A stretch of 64,000 nucleotides of DNA, taken from positions 3,437,509 to 3,501,508 of the forward strand of contig CP012156.1 of assembly GCA_001602435.1 (NCBI GenBank), read 5' to 3'. Of the stretch, positions 26,118 to 34,465 are shown in pieces. This DNA comes from Hyphomonadaceae bacterium UKL13-1 (lineage in GTDB: Bacteria > Pseudomonadota > Alphaproteobacteria > Caulobacterales > Aquidulcibacteraceae). The translations under genes were made by a program, and so were the position numbers. The notes beneath the pieces are model-generated. The model did not search any database, was not told where the DNA came from, and saw only the letters and a list, made by a program, of their open reading frames with translations. Each line of letters begins with the position of its first letter. The stretch's first letter is position 1.

Positions 26118-27383
26118 CTAAACGCCGGGCTGATCTGGCGGGCTTTCTTCCATGGGGGCACCGACCAAGTGCTTGCTGGTGAGGCCATAGACCGCCAATA
26201 GGAACAGCACCAAGGCGCACAGCACAAAGGGCGCTTGATGGCTGACCAGCGCATAAAGGCCGGCCCCGAAAATGGGTGCGACCACAAATCCCGCGCCATT
26301 TGCGGCCACGACAAGGCCAGCGACGCTGCCTTGGTCATCCTGACTAACCGCCAAGGAAGCGCCACCCGTAAAGCCCGGACGCGCCAGACCAAAGCCCAGC
26401 CCCACCAAAGCTTGCGCGACCGATAAAGTCCCAAAACTATCGCCAAAGGCCGTCAAAGCAGCGCCGGAACCGGTGACGATACAGCCCCATACAATCAATC
26501 CACGCGGCGATAGACTGAGGCGCGGAATCAAAACCAGTTGCGCGATGATTTGCGCCATGGCCCCCAGCGCCAAGGCGACAGCGGTTAAGGTCGCGCCTTC
26601 ACGCGGGCTCACCCCCAGCCGGTCGATGAAATAGAATGAGACTTGCTGAAACATCACCGCCGTCACCGCGGACAAGGCGACCCCAAACATCAACCAAGGC
26701 CGCACCGAAGGGTTGAGAGCCAACCGCCACACCGAGGAGGGTGCCGCAGACCTTTTGGCCGATGGCGTGATATCGATGCTCGGCAGGAAAAAGCGTGCCG
26801 AAAGTGCACCAATGATCGCCAAGGTCGTGGTGGCAAATAAGGGTGCAAGTAAGCCCATATTCGCAATCATGCCGGCGGCCAAGGCAGGGCCAGCTGCCGA
26901 GCCGAAGGCAAAGGCAGAGGTCACGGCTGCAATCTCTCGCGTGCGAATTTCAGGCGTCGTCGTGTCGGCGACATAGGCTTGGGCCGCTGGATTTGTGGCC
27001 GAGCCAAAGGCCCCGAAAATCAAGCGCGCCGTGGCCAAACTTAGAAACAACGTCAGCCAATGAAAATGATCCATCAAGCCAATTGCCGCAATCAAGGTGA
27101 AGGAACCGGTTGACAGCGCATAAGCGCTCAGCCCCATCACAATCATCGGCTTGCGGCCTTTGCTGTCACTCAAGCGCCCCCAAACTGGGCTCGTCAGCAC
27201 CCAAAGGACAGCAGACAAAGTGAAAATGGCTGAGACTGACCAATCCGGCATGCCAGTTTCTCGGGCGATTGGCGGTAGAACCGCAAACAACATTGAATTG
27301 CCAATGCCGACAATCGCCAGGCACGCAAACAAAAGCCGATAAGTTTGTTTGGGAACGTGTGGACTGTGACTGTTTTCGGCCAT
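26118..27383 (-). CDS. MFS transporter, TetA-like (12 TM)
   Basis: A 421-residue major facilitator with about twelve membrane helices. The cytoplasmic loop 2-3 signature WGRLSDSKGRKPMIVMG is present, and the loop GFGLARPGFTGGASLAV lies in the second half. The overall pattern resembles DHA1 drug exporters such as TetA, but the substrate cannot be deduced. No regulator is adjacent; the nearest upstream feature is motA, divergent at 248 bp. Confidence 0.87.
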   Translation of the reverse strand: MAENSHSPHVPKQTYRLLFACLAIVGIGNSMLFAVLPPIARETGMPDWSVSAIFTLSAVLWVLTSPVWGRLSDSKGRKPMIVMGLSAYALSTGSFTLIAAIGLMDHFHWLTLFLSLATARLIFGAFGSATNPAAQAYVADTTTPEIRTREIAAVTSAFAFGSAAGPALAAGMIANMGLLAPLFATTTLAIIGALSARFFLPSIDITPSAKRSAAPSSVWRLALNPSVRPWLMFGVALSAVTAVMFQQVSFYFIDRLGVSPREGATLTAVALALGAMAQIIAQLVLIPRLSLSPRGLIVWGCIVTGSGAALTAFGDSFGTLSVAQALVGLGFGLARPGFTGGASLAVSQDDQGSVAGLVVAANGAGFVVAPIFGAGLYALVSHQAPFVLCALVLFLLAVYGLTSKHLVGAPMEESPPDQPGV

Positions 27384-27630
27384 GGGCGAGAGCTCGTCTG
27401 GGTTTGCAATTTATCGGATTAGAGCGGGCCAAGGCCACGATTGGTTATAATTCCATGCGACGTTTTTCGACAAAGGCCAAGTAAATTCGGCATTTGATTG
27501 ATCTTGGAAAGACTTCAAAAACCTTTTTTGCACCGCCTGTTAAGTCTTGTCCTGTAAGGGTAGCGGCAAGCAGTTTGAGTGTCTGGTGCGGCTTAGCACC
27601 TTTCGATTACTCCAGAATGGGTTTCGCACT

Positions 27631-28500
27631 ATGTTTCTCGTCGTCGGTCTTCTGATCGTTTTTGGCATGGTCTTTGGTGGGTTTGCGCTCGCAGGCGGCC
27701 ACTTTGACGTGATTATCCATGCCGCACCTCTCGAATTTATGATGATTTTCGGTGCCGCTATCGGTGCCTTCGTGATTGGCAACTCGATTGAGACCATCAA
27801 GGCCACGGGCGCAGGCATTGGCAAGATTGCCGGTGGTCCTAAATGGAAAGCACAAGACTATCAGGATCTGTTGGTCTTGTTATTCGCGCTAACCAAAACG
27901 ATGAAGGCCAAAGGCGTTGTGGCTTTGGAAGCTCACATCGAGAAGCCAGAAGATAGCGCCATTTTCAAGCGTTATCCCAAGATTTTGAAAGATCACCACG
28001 CAACGGACTTCATTTGCGACACTTTGCGCATGATGACGATGAACTTGGATGATCCCCATCAGGTCGAAGCCGCGATGGAAAAGCAGCTGGAAAAGCACCA
28101 TCACGAAGCGCATGGCGCGTCACACGCCTTGCAATCCATGGCTGACGGTTTGCCGGCTCTTGGGATTGTGGCCGCCGTGTTGGGGATCGTGAAAACCATG
28201 GGCGCGATCACCGAGCCTCCCGCCGTCTTGGGTGGGATGATTGGTAAAGCGCTCGTCGGTACCTTCTTGGGCGTGTTCTTGGCGTACGGCATCGTGGGCC
28301 CGATGGCGACGCGCTTGGTCCAAGTCTTGGATGAAGAGCATCAATTCTACAAAATCATCATGGATGTTTTGGTCGCCCACTTGCATGGCAATGCCGCCCA
28401 GGTATCGGTAGAAATCGGCCGCGGCAGTGTTCCAAGCTCGCTCGCCCCTTCGTTTGCGAAGCTGGAAGAAGCTTTAAACAACATGCCTAACGACGCATAA
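27631..28500 (+). CDS. motA: Flagellar motor stator protein MotA
   Basis: A 289-residue MotA from the ATG at 27631; the frame extends back to 27547 but those 28 residues do not belong to the family. Four membrane segments are present. The cytoplasmic loop contains KRYPKILKDHHATDF. The conserved prolines appear in GLPALGIVAAVLGIVKTMG and LAYGIVGPM. It forms the proton-driven stator with MotB in the inner membrane. motB is not in the window; separate motA and motB loci are known in caulobacters. The 247 bp upstream, shared with the divergent MFS gene, shows no clear flagellar sigma-28 promoter. Confidence 0.93.
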   Translation: MFLVVGLLIVFGMVFGGFALAGGHFDVIIHAAPLEFMMIFGAAIGAFVIGNSIETIKATGAGIGKIAGGPKWKAQDYQDLLVLLFALTKTMKAKGVVALEAHIEKPEDSAIFKRYPKILKDHHATDFICDTLRMMTMNLDDPHQVEAAMEKQLEKHHHEAHGASHALQSMADGLPALGIVAAVLGIVKTMGAITEPPAVLGGMIGKALVGTFLGVFLAYGIVGPMATRLVQVLDEEHQFYKIIMDVLVAHLHGNAAQVSVEIGRGSVPSSLAPSFAKLEEALNNMPNDA

Positions 28501-28796
28501 GTGATCGAAAACATCAGGAAAACTAGATTTACTTGCGATGATTTCGGCCTATGTTGTTGTCAGTTAACATCGGCGTTCTAAGCTTAAGCAGTTGATATTG
28601 CTTTTAGTTAACAAGGATTTCCACCCGCAGCAGCTATGCCGTTGCGGGTATGGACACGCCTTTGTTACGGCGAAATCGCATAGCAGGCTTAGCAAAAGTT
28701 GCTGATGTAACGCTATTGCTTCATGACGAGACACCTTCTAATGAACCCGTCACTGCGCCCGAGACGAGGCGTTCAGGGCAAAGAAGGAATTATACA
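28501..28796. promoter_or_regulatory. Intergenic leader upstream of the repeat lipoprotein
   Basis: These 296 bp are lower in GC than the genes around them and hold no convincing ORF. A hairpin pairs ACCCGCA (28623-28629) with TGCGGGT (28643-28649), without a following T tract. The lipoprotein ribosome binding site AAGAAGG lies just before 28797. Confidence 0.4.
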
Positions 28797-29075
28797 ATGA
28801 TCGAGCTCAAGAAGCTTTTCGCAGCAGCAGCAGTTGTTGCAGTTCTCGGCGTTTCCGCATGCGGCAAGCCAGCTGAAACCACCAACACCGTTGACGCAGC
28901 TGCAACTGAAGCAGCTAACGTTGTTGACGCAGCAGCTACCGAAGCAACCAACGCAGTTGACGCAGCAGCTACCGAAGCAACCAACGCAGTTGACGCAGCA
29001 GCTACCGAAGCAACCAACACCGTTGACGCGGCTGCTGGTGCAGCTGTGAACGCAGTCACCGAAGAAAAGAAGTAA
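28797..29075 (+). CDS. Small lipoprotein made of 11-residue repeats
   Basis: A 92-residue lipoprotein from the ATG at 28797, with AAGAAGG upstream. After a signal sequence and lipobox (GVSAC) the mature protein is almost wholly five tandem 11-residue units of the type TNAVDAAATEA, ending NAVTEEKK. A repeat period of 11 with regularly spaced Val and Ala predicts a straight, right-handed amphipathic helix or helical bundle. The C-terminal Lys-Lys recalls the lysine by which Lpp-type lipoproteins are joined to peptidoglycan, but no true Lpp similarity is visible. Outer-membrane location is expected because Gly, not Asp, follows the Cys. The gene ends at a strong terminator. Confidence 0.85.
   Translation: MIELKKLFAAAAVVAVLGVSACGKPAETTNTVDAAATEAANVVDAAATEATNAVDAAATEATNAVDAAATEATNTVDAAAGAAVNAVTEEKK
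28881..29042 (+). repeat. 33-bp tandem repeat encoding an 11-residue unit (about 5 copies)
   Basis: Unit boundaries fall at 28881, 28914, 28947, 28980 and 29013. Units three and four are identical over 33 bases. The others differ by a few substitutions and the last is 3 bases short. Copy number may vary by slippage or recombination without breaking the frame. Confidence 0.9.
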
Positions 29076-29111
29076 GTCACTTACTTTCGCTTGAGCGAAA
29101 GTAGATGCGCG

Positions 29112-29138
29112 AAAGGCCGCCCACTGGGCGGCCTTTTT
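29112..29138 (+). terminator. Rho-independent terminator after the repeat lipoprotein
   Basis: A stem AAGGCCGCCC/GGGCGGCCTT with a three-base ACT loop and a run of T. A second hairpin CTTTCGCT/AGCGAAAG sits just upstream (about 29084-29101). Confidence 0.9.
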
Positions 29139-29193
29139 GCGTTAGTCTTGCCTGAAGCCATGATGCCGATCGAGTAGGGAGAGTCGAAAAGTC

Positions 29194-31047
29194 GTGATCA
29201 TCCCTGCCGCGCGCTTACCGCCTGAAGCCGACATTCGTTTCGATGATACAGGCCTGATCATCGGTGAGGCCTTTAACGACAGTTATTTTTCGCGCGACAA
29301 TGGCCTCGAAGAAACGCGCAAAGTTTTTTTGGAAGGCTGCGGCCTGCCCGAGGCTTGGTTAGGACGGGCAAGCTTTACGATAGCTGAGCTTGGCTTCGGA
29401 ACTGGGCTGAACGTTCTCGCGACTTGGGACTTATGGTGCAAGCATCGGCAAGCGGGCCAAACCCTTCACTTCATCACCACCGAAGCCTTCCTGATGGCTG
29501 CTATGCATGCCGCGAAGGCACACGCGCACTGGCCGGAACTGGCCGAACTATCCCGGCGCTTACTGGCACGCTGGCCTGTGCGGGCTTTTGGCTCTCAACG
29601 CATCTGGTTTGCGGAAGATGGCTTCTGCCTGACGATCTTGATCGGACCTGCACTGCGGTGCCTGCAAGCCATGGATTTTAAGGCCGATGCCTGGTTCCTT
29701 GATGGGTTTGCGCCCAGCCGGAATGACGACATGTGGTCGCCGGAGCTTTTGCAAGAAGTAGCGCGGTTATGTGCGCCCGGAGCCCGGCTCGCCACTTACT
29801 CTGTTGCGGGCGCGGTCCGCCGTGGTCTTGAAACCTGTGGCTTTGCCGTCAGCCGCATGCCGGGCTTTGGCTCCAAGCGTCAAAGATTGGAAGCGGTTTG
29901 GCCGGGTGAGCGGGCAGGCGCTCCTGCCAAGCCAGCCTCTGTGTTGCTGATTGGGGGCGGTATTGCTGGGGCAGCGACCGCTCATGCGTTTGCCCGCAGA
30001 GGTATTCGGGTTGCGTTATTGGACGGAGACCCTTGCGGCCAGTCCAAGGCTAGCCACAATCCTGCAGCTCTGGTTATGCCCCGCTTAGACCGCGGCGACA
30101 CACGCGAAGCGCGCTTCTTCCGCGCGGCTTATCTTTCTGCCACCAGCCTCTATCACAGTCTGGGCGACGAGGTTTTCGCGCCGATACAGGTTCAGGAATT
30201 AGCCGGCGATGACCGCGACAACTTACGGCTCGGCGACTTGGCTGAAAATCCGCCATTGCCACCTGAGCTATTGAGCCAGATCGAAGGCGGTGGGTTGCTG
30301 CATCGGACGGGTGGTTTGGTTTATCCAGACCGGCTTTTGCCCCGTCTCACTCAAAATGCGAGGCGTCACCCTGTGACCGCCGTCGCCCTGCGCTTTTTAG
30401 ATGGCCAATGGCAGGCCCTAAATGACCTTGGTGACATTGTGGCCCAAGCCGAAATTTGTGTGGTTGCCTCGGGGACGCAACTGACCCGTTTTGTGAAACT
30501 GGAGACTGAGTTAGAGGGGCGTGCCGGCCAGATCAGTCTGGCCCAAATCGACGGCCCCCTGCCCGAAACGGCCTTAGCCGGCGGACCCTATGCAGCGGCG
30601 TTTCATGGCCAACTTCTATTCGGCGCGACGTTTGACCCATGGGATCTCGCGCGATCTGACAAGCCAGAGGTCACGGTCTCGGGCCATTCCCAGAACGTCG
30701 AAACCTTGTCCGAGATTGCGCCAGAGCTTGCGGCCCGCATTGAGCTCAAAACCGCTTTTGGCCGCGCCAGCGTGCGGGTGGCGGCCAAGGATCGTTTGCC
30801 GATTGCCGGGGCGACCCTATCGAAGGCTGGCGAGGATGGTGCTGGCCTGTTTGTGCTGGGTGCGCTTGGCTCACGTGGATTTACCACCGCCCATTGGCTT
30901 GCCGAGCATGTCGCGTCTCTTGCTTGTGATGAGCCTAGTCCTCTGGAGCGCGAGGTGGCGGCGGCTGTGTCGCCACAACGCTTTGAGCTGCGCCGCCATA
31001 AGGGCCTGACGCAACAACCCCGCCCGGCGGATAAGCCGACAGCGTAA
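29194..31047 (+). CDS. mnmC: Bifunctional tRNA mnm5s2U methyltransferase / FAD-dependent oxidoreductase
   Basis: A 617-residue MnmC starting at GTG 29194, with AGGGAGAG upstream. The N-terminal MnmD methyltransferase contains FNDSYFSRDNGLEET, the SAM-binding ELGFGTGLN and DAWFLDGFAPSRNDDMW. At about 249 the oxidoreductase domain begins with LLIGGGIAGAATAHAFARRG and continues with ASHNPAALVMPRLDRGDT. It completes the 5-methylaminomethyl-2-thiouridine modification at the tRNA wobble position. The last 113 bases overlap the convergent TetR gene, an unusually long antisense overlap. Confidence 0.95.
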   Translation: MIIPAARLPPEADIRFDDTGLIIGEAFNDSYFSRDNGLEETRKVFLEGCGLPEAWLGRASFTIAELGFGTGLNVLATWDLWCKHRQAGQTLHFITTEAFLMAAMHAAKAHAHWPELAELSRRLLARWPVRAFGSQRIWFAEDGFCLTILIGPALRCLQAMDFKADAWFLDGFAPSRNDDMWSPELLQEVARLCAPGARLATYSVAGAVRRGLETCGFAVSRMPGFGSKRQRLEAVWPGERAGAPAKPASVLLIGGGIAGAATAHAFARRGIRVALLDGDPCGQSKASHNPAALVMPRLDRGDTREARFFRAAYLSATSLYHSLGDEVFAPIQVQELAGDDRDNLRLGDLAENPPLPPELLSQIEGGGLLHRTGGLVYPDRLLPRLTQNARRHPVTAVALRFLDGQWQALNDLGDIVAQAEICVVASGTQLTRFVKLETELEGRAGQISLAQIDGPLPETALAGGPYAAAFHGQLLFGATFDPWDLARSDKPEVTVSGHSQNVETLSEIAPELAARIELKTAFGRASVRVAAKDRLPIAGATLSKAGEDGAGLFVLGALGSRGFTTAHWLAEHVASLACDEPSPLEREVAAAVSPQRFELRRHKGLTQQPRPADKPTA

Positions 31048-31612
31048 TCCGTACTGCCTCGTCGGCAATCTGCTCACGCGCACCTGAATTTTTGGAGGCG
31101 GGACTAACCAAAAGCCCGTACCAAATCGTCTGATGTTCGATGTAAGCACTGAGCAGGCGAAAAGCTTCCTTGATCTGTTGCCGATCCAGCAGCCCCACCT
31201 CAGCACAGGCCTGAAGGGGCGGCATGCATAATTGTTCAAGCGCGGACCTGATCTGTCGACACATAGAGCGCCGAAACATCAAAGGAATATTGTTGTGCTC
31301 GATCGGCGCACGGATCAGGTCCCGAAAAAGAGCCGAGTCACAAAGCGCGTGATAGCGATCTGAAGCTTGCAACAATTGATTGATCGGGTCTCCCGCTTCA
31401 ATCGGAGGCTTCGCCAGAATCTTGAGTTTCTCTATGCCCCAAGCCAAAACAGCCCGGAATAGGGCATCCTTGGACTCAAAAGCCTTATAAATGGAGGCCG
31501 TGGAGATTTCGCTGCGGGCGGCAATCTCACTGACTTTGGCATTCCAGAACCCCAATTCAAAAAAAAGGTCGCCAGCCACATCAAGGATTTGTTGTACCTG
31601 TTGGGATTGCAT
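30935..31612 (-). CDS. TetR family transcriptional regulator
   Basis: A 225-residue TetR protein from the ATG at 31610-31612; the open frame extends to 31927 but that extension lies antisense to the glycosyltransferase gene and lacks family features. The N-terminal helix-turn-helix is QILDVAGDLFFELGFWNAKVSEIAARSE, then ISTASIYKAFESKDALF. The C-terminal domain is a helical ligand-binding region of unknown specificity. The last 38 or so codons (Gly, Ala, Val and Pro rich, ending PPPPRAPED) are encoded opposite the 3' end of mnmC. That tail looks nonconserved and may be a stop-codon run-on. The divergent neighbour is the WecG-type gene. Confidence 0.87.
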   Translation of the reverse strand: MQSQQVQQILDVAGDLFFELGFWNAKVSEIAARSEISTASIYKAFESKDALFRAVLAWGIEKLKILAKPPIEAGDPINQLLQASDRYHALCDSALFRDLIRAPIEHNNIPLMFRRSMCRQIRSALEQLCMPPLQACAEVGLLDRQQIKEAFRLLSAYIEHQTIWYGLLVSPASKNSGAREQIADEAVRITLSAYPPGGVVASGPYGGAAQSVVATQPPPPRAPED

Positions 31613-31754
31613 AAATTTTTCCACATGAGGACTAGGCGCAATCTTGCACAACCCTTGGTAACTATCAAGGCACCAATCTGTCAATTTATAGTTATTTAAA
31701 GTTGATATTATTGAATTGTAATTGGTTGGAAAGAAGTTTCTGCGATTTAGACCT
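31613..31754. promoter_or_regulatory. AT-rich divergent promoter region (TetR / glycosyltransferase)
   Basis: A 142-bp gap, markedly AT-rich, with an inverted repeat CCTTG-N8-CAAGG at 31653-31670 close to the TetR start, a candidate operator for autorepression. A sequence such as TTGATATTATTGAATTGTAAT near 31700-31730 could form the core promoter of the rightward gene. Confidence 0.4.
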
Positions 31755-32573
31755 ATGACAAATTTGGCATTTCCCCAGAACGAAAAGGACTCCGGCGACG
31801 CGGTTGAGGATGTGCTTTTTCTTGATCGCCGCCAAGAAGGCCGCGCCCAAGCCTTTTTGGGGGTCCATTTTTCTGGCTTCAGCCCGCAAGATCTTCTCAG
31901 GCGCGTCGACGAAGTTGGGCGTGCCAAGCGTGCTTTCGTCTATCTCTGCACGCCCAATGTGGATCATCTGGTGCGCTTGGACAGAGAGCCGGATTTGCAC
32001 GCGCTTTATGCGCACGCTTGGGCGTCTGTGAATGATAGCCGTATTTTGGAAACCTTAGCGAATCTCTCTGGTCTATCTTTACCCGCGTGCCCGGGGTCCG
32101 ACCTAACGCAGGCCCTGTTTGAGACCTGTATCGATCCTGCTGAGACCGTCGTTGTGATCGGGGGCACTCAGGATATGATTGAAAGCGTTCGTGCCCGCTA
32201 TGGCTTAACCGATCTGCGTTGGCATGCGCCCCCTTTCGGCTTGCGCACCAATCCAGAAGCGATGGCGGAGGCAGCAGCCTTCGTGGTAGCTAATCCGGCG
32301 CGCTTCACCTTCCTTTGTGTCGGCGCGCCCCAACAAGAAATGCTGGCCTACACAATTGCGAAACAAGGCCAAGCAGTGGGTATTGGCCTCTGCGTCGGGG
32401 CCTCCATCGACTTTTTGTCGGGCAATCGCAAGCGCGCGCCGCAATGGATGCAGCAAGCGCGCCTCGAATGGTTGTTCCGCCTGTTGGATGAACCTCAGAA
32501 GCTGTGGCGGCGCTATTTGATTGAGGGACCTAAGATCTTTCGCATTTGGCTGGCTTGGCGCAAGCGCCGCTAA
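31755..32573 (+). CDS. WecG/TagA/CpsF family glycosyltransferase
   Basis: A 272-residue protein from the ATG at 31755 (the longer frame adds 11 residues). It matches the WecG/TagA/CpsF layout: VYLCTPNVDHLVRLDREPDLHALYAHA, a glycine-rich VVVIGGTQDMIES, then FTFLCVGAPQQEML and GLCVGASIDFLSGNRKRAPQWMQQARLEWLFRLL. Members transfer N-acetylmannosamine-type sugars to lipid-linked acceptors in polysaccharide or teichoic-acid synthesis at the inner membrane. No other polysaccharide gene is immediately adjacent, so the product is unknown; kdsD, further right, belongs to lipopolysaccharide Kdo synthesis. Confidence 0.9.
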   Translation: MTNLAFPQNEKDSGDAVEDVLFLDRRQEGRAQAFLGVHFSGFSPQDLLRRVDEVGRAKRAFVYLCTPNVDHLVRLDREPDLHALYAHAWASVNDSRILETLANLSGLSLPACPGSDLTQALFETCIDPAETVVVIGGTQDMIESVRARYGLTDLRWHAPPFGLRTNPEAMAEAAAFVVANPARFTFLCVGAPQQEMLAYTIAKQGQAVGIGLCVGASIDFLSGNRKRAPQWMQQARLEWLFRLLDEPQKLWRRYLIEGPKIFRIWLAWRKRR

Positions 32574-32576
32574 AAC

Positions 32577-33773
32577 TTACAGAAAGCCGTGTTCGCCCAT
32601 CCAGTCTTGGATCGTTGAAACCGCTTCAGCGACCTTGGCAGGTTGACCCAGATAATAATGCGTCGCGCCATCTATGGCATGAAAGCGCGGGGTGACTTGG
32701 GTAAAGCCCGCCTTTATCCGCGCCGCATGCGACGGCGTACACGCGTCGTCAGCCAAATTTTCCACCACCAAAGCTGGCACGGTGACATGGGCGGCACAAG
32801 CTGGCCCGTCGGCCCGGCTCTCCTCGGACCATTGCGACAGCCAAGACCTCAGACTTGAATAGCGCGCCAGATGGGCGGGGCTCATATTCACCGTCTTTGG
32901 ATCGCCCATATAGCACCAGTTTGGTCGCCTTTGGTTTGGGTCAATCGCGGGGTCTAGCCAGCGGAGGTCCGCCATGGTGCCGTGCACCACAAAGCAATGC
33001 TCGCGATTGACCTCGCCCTGCTTCTGAAAGTCCTCCAGCCTCTGGCGCACATCGGCCGTGATGCGGGCGATGCGGTCGCGCTGGGCCTTGCGAAACATCA
33101 GCTGGAAAGCTTCTGAATAGGGTGGCTGATGAGGCGCGTCTGGCGCATAAATATCCAGGGCAGGATCGCGCTTATCCGGATTGAGCTCGTCCACAATGGC
33201 CGGGTCAATCCATTCCGACAGAGTGATCGCGCGGCTGACATGGGCGGCCAATTGCATCACCCCGTCTGCCGGGATCAGGCCCGCACCCAGAATATCGACC
33301 GGATCACCCGCAGGCGTGACCTCTATCGTCGGGTTCTCCGCTTGAGCCTGATAAAAGAGCGACAGCGACCCACCCCCTGACCAACCCGCCAGCACCACCT
33401 TCTCAAAGCCCAAGACGGTCTTGGCGTGGCGGACATAGCGGCCCAAATCAATCAGCACCTTCTCCATGATCAAGGCGGTATCATTATGGGGATAGCGCGA
33501 CCCGCATGTCATGACCGGAATGCCCGCATGGGCCAAAGCAATCGGCATGGGCAGATAATTCATCGTGCCCGACGGGTGCATGAACAGCACAATGGTCTTA
33601 CATGGCGGGCCATCCTTGGGCTTTAAGAACTGCCCTTCACACAAAACCCAGTCCTGATTGCCGCCATAGGTTTCTTTGAAGCCTGACTGGTCCTGAAACA
33701 TTAAGGTGACCGGCAAACGGTCGATAGGGTAACGGGTCACGATCTCGCCTTTCTTGCAACCAAGGTACGACAT
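32577..33773 (-). CDS. Alpha/beta hydrolase
   Basis: A 398-residue alpha/beta hydrolase. TIVLFMHPSGTMNYLPMP holds the oxyanion region, LAGWSGGGSLSLF the nucleophile elbow, ENLADDACTPSHA the acid and DGATHYYLGQP the catalytic His. A large lid insertion (about residues 180-300) sits between the nucleophile and the acid. It lacks a signal peptide. It is larger than a simple esterase and could act on a bulky ester or an acyl-CoA; the substrate cannot be read from sequence. It is convergent with the glycosyltransferase gene (3 bp gap) and divergent from the secreted protein at 33851. Confidence 0.85.
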   Translation of the reverse strand: MSYLGCKKGEIVTRYPIDRLPVTLMFQDQSGFKETYGGNQDWVLCEGQFLKPKDGPPCKTIVLFMHPSGTMNYLPMPIALAHAGIPVMTCGSRYPHNDTALIMEKVLIDLGRYVRHAKTVLGFEKVVLAGWSGGGSLSLFYQAQAENPTIEVTPAGDPVDILGAGLIPADGVMQLAAHVSRAITLSEWIDPAIVDELNPDKRDPALDIYAPDAPHQPPYSEAFQLMFRKAQRDRIARITADVRQRLEDFQKQGEVNREHCFVVHGTMADLRWLDPAIDPNQRRPNWCYMGDPKTVNMSPAHLARYSSLRSWLSQWSEESRADGPACAAHVTVPALVVENLADDACTPSHAARIKAGFTQVTPRFHAIDGATHYYLGQPAKVAEAVSTIQDWMGEHGFL

Positions 33774-33850
33774 AGTCTAACGCCTCGCGGGAAAGACCTC
33801 GCAGGCTTTGAGGCTTGCAGGGAGAAGCGCGCACAGGCAAGAACAATCTC

Positions 33851-34438
33851 ATGCAACGCTTTCCTTTTTTCTTTGCGCTGATGGTCGTTTTGGCAGCGGC
33901 ACTGGTTGGCATCGCGGCCGCGCCCTTGGCGATGCCACAGGGCCAAGCCGTCGATGGGCGGCAGACGAATTTGGGCTGGGTGGTCGAAGGCGCAGAATTG
34001 GCGCAAGTTCGACCTGCCCCCGGCTTCCCAATCATGGCTCCACCCGGCCCAAGGGGCGACCTTGAAGGCGTGCGCATGACGGCGACCAGCGCTTTGGCCC
34101 CAGACGCCCGCTTTTCCAAAGGCGTCCGCCTCAGCTTTGGTGACGCCTTGGCCACGCATGTCGCAGGCGGTGCCACGACTGTGCGCATGATCGTCAAGTC
34201 CACTGCACGTCTGCCCGCCAAATCCATGGCAATTGGCTTTGTCACCGAAGGCCCCGTTAGCTGGAGCGAGCAGGCCATTGGCCCTGCCTTCACCAGCGTG
34301 ACTTTCACCCTACCCCCTACCAAGGCCAAGCCCCGCGCGCTGGCAATCTGGCCCAGTGTGCAAGGCGGCGAAGGCGGCATCGAAGTCAAGGCCATCATTT
34401 TCGCCAAGCCCGACGCGGCCCCCGCACTTCCGAACTAG
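33851..34438 (+). CDS. Secreted or periplasmic hypothetical protein
   Basis: A 195-residue protein from the ATG at 33851 (MQRFPFFFALMVVLAAALVGIAAAP), an obvious signal peptide; the frame goes back to 33815 but that start would spoil the signal. The mature part appears beta-rich with a jelly-roll-like run (GVRLSFGDALATHVAGGATTVRMIV, then WSEQAIGPAFTSVTFTL), like small carbohydrate-binding or Ig-like sandwiches. I do not recognise a family. kdsD starts 27 bp downstream in the same direction, so a common transcript and a link to envelope polysaccharide are possible. Confidence 0.7.
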   Translation: MQRFPFFFALMVVLAAALVGIAAAPLAMPQGQAVDGRQTNLGWVVEGAELAQVRPAPGFPIMAPPGPRGDLEGVRMTATSALAPDARFSKGVRLSFGDALATHVAGGATTVRMIVKSTARLPAKSMAIGFVTEGPVSWSEQAIGPAFTSVTFTLPPTKAKPRALAIWPSVQGGEGGIEVKAIIFAKPDAAPALPN

Positions 34439-34465
34439 AAAATCCAGCACGAAAGCTTCCACCAC

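Noticed and set aside
33637..34407. A 256-codon minus-strand frame opposite the secreted protein and hydrolase start.
   Set aside because: It spans two better-supported genes, has no family features and is rich in basic and Ser/Pro/Ala residues, typical of an antisense shadow.
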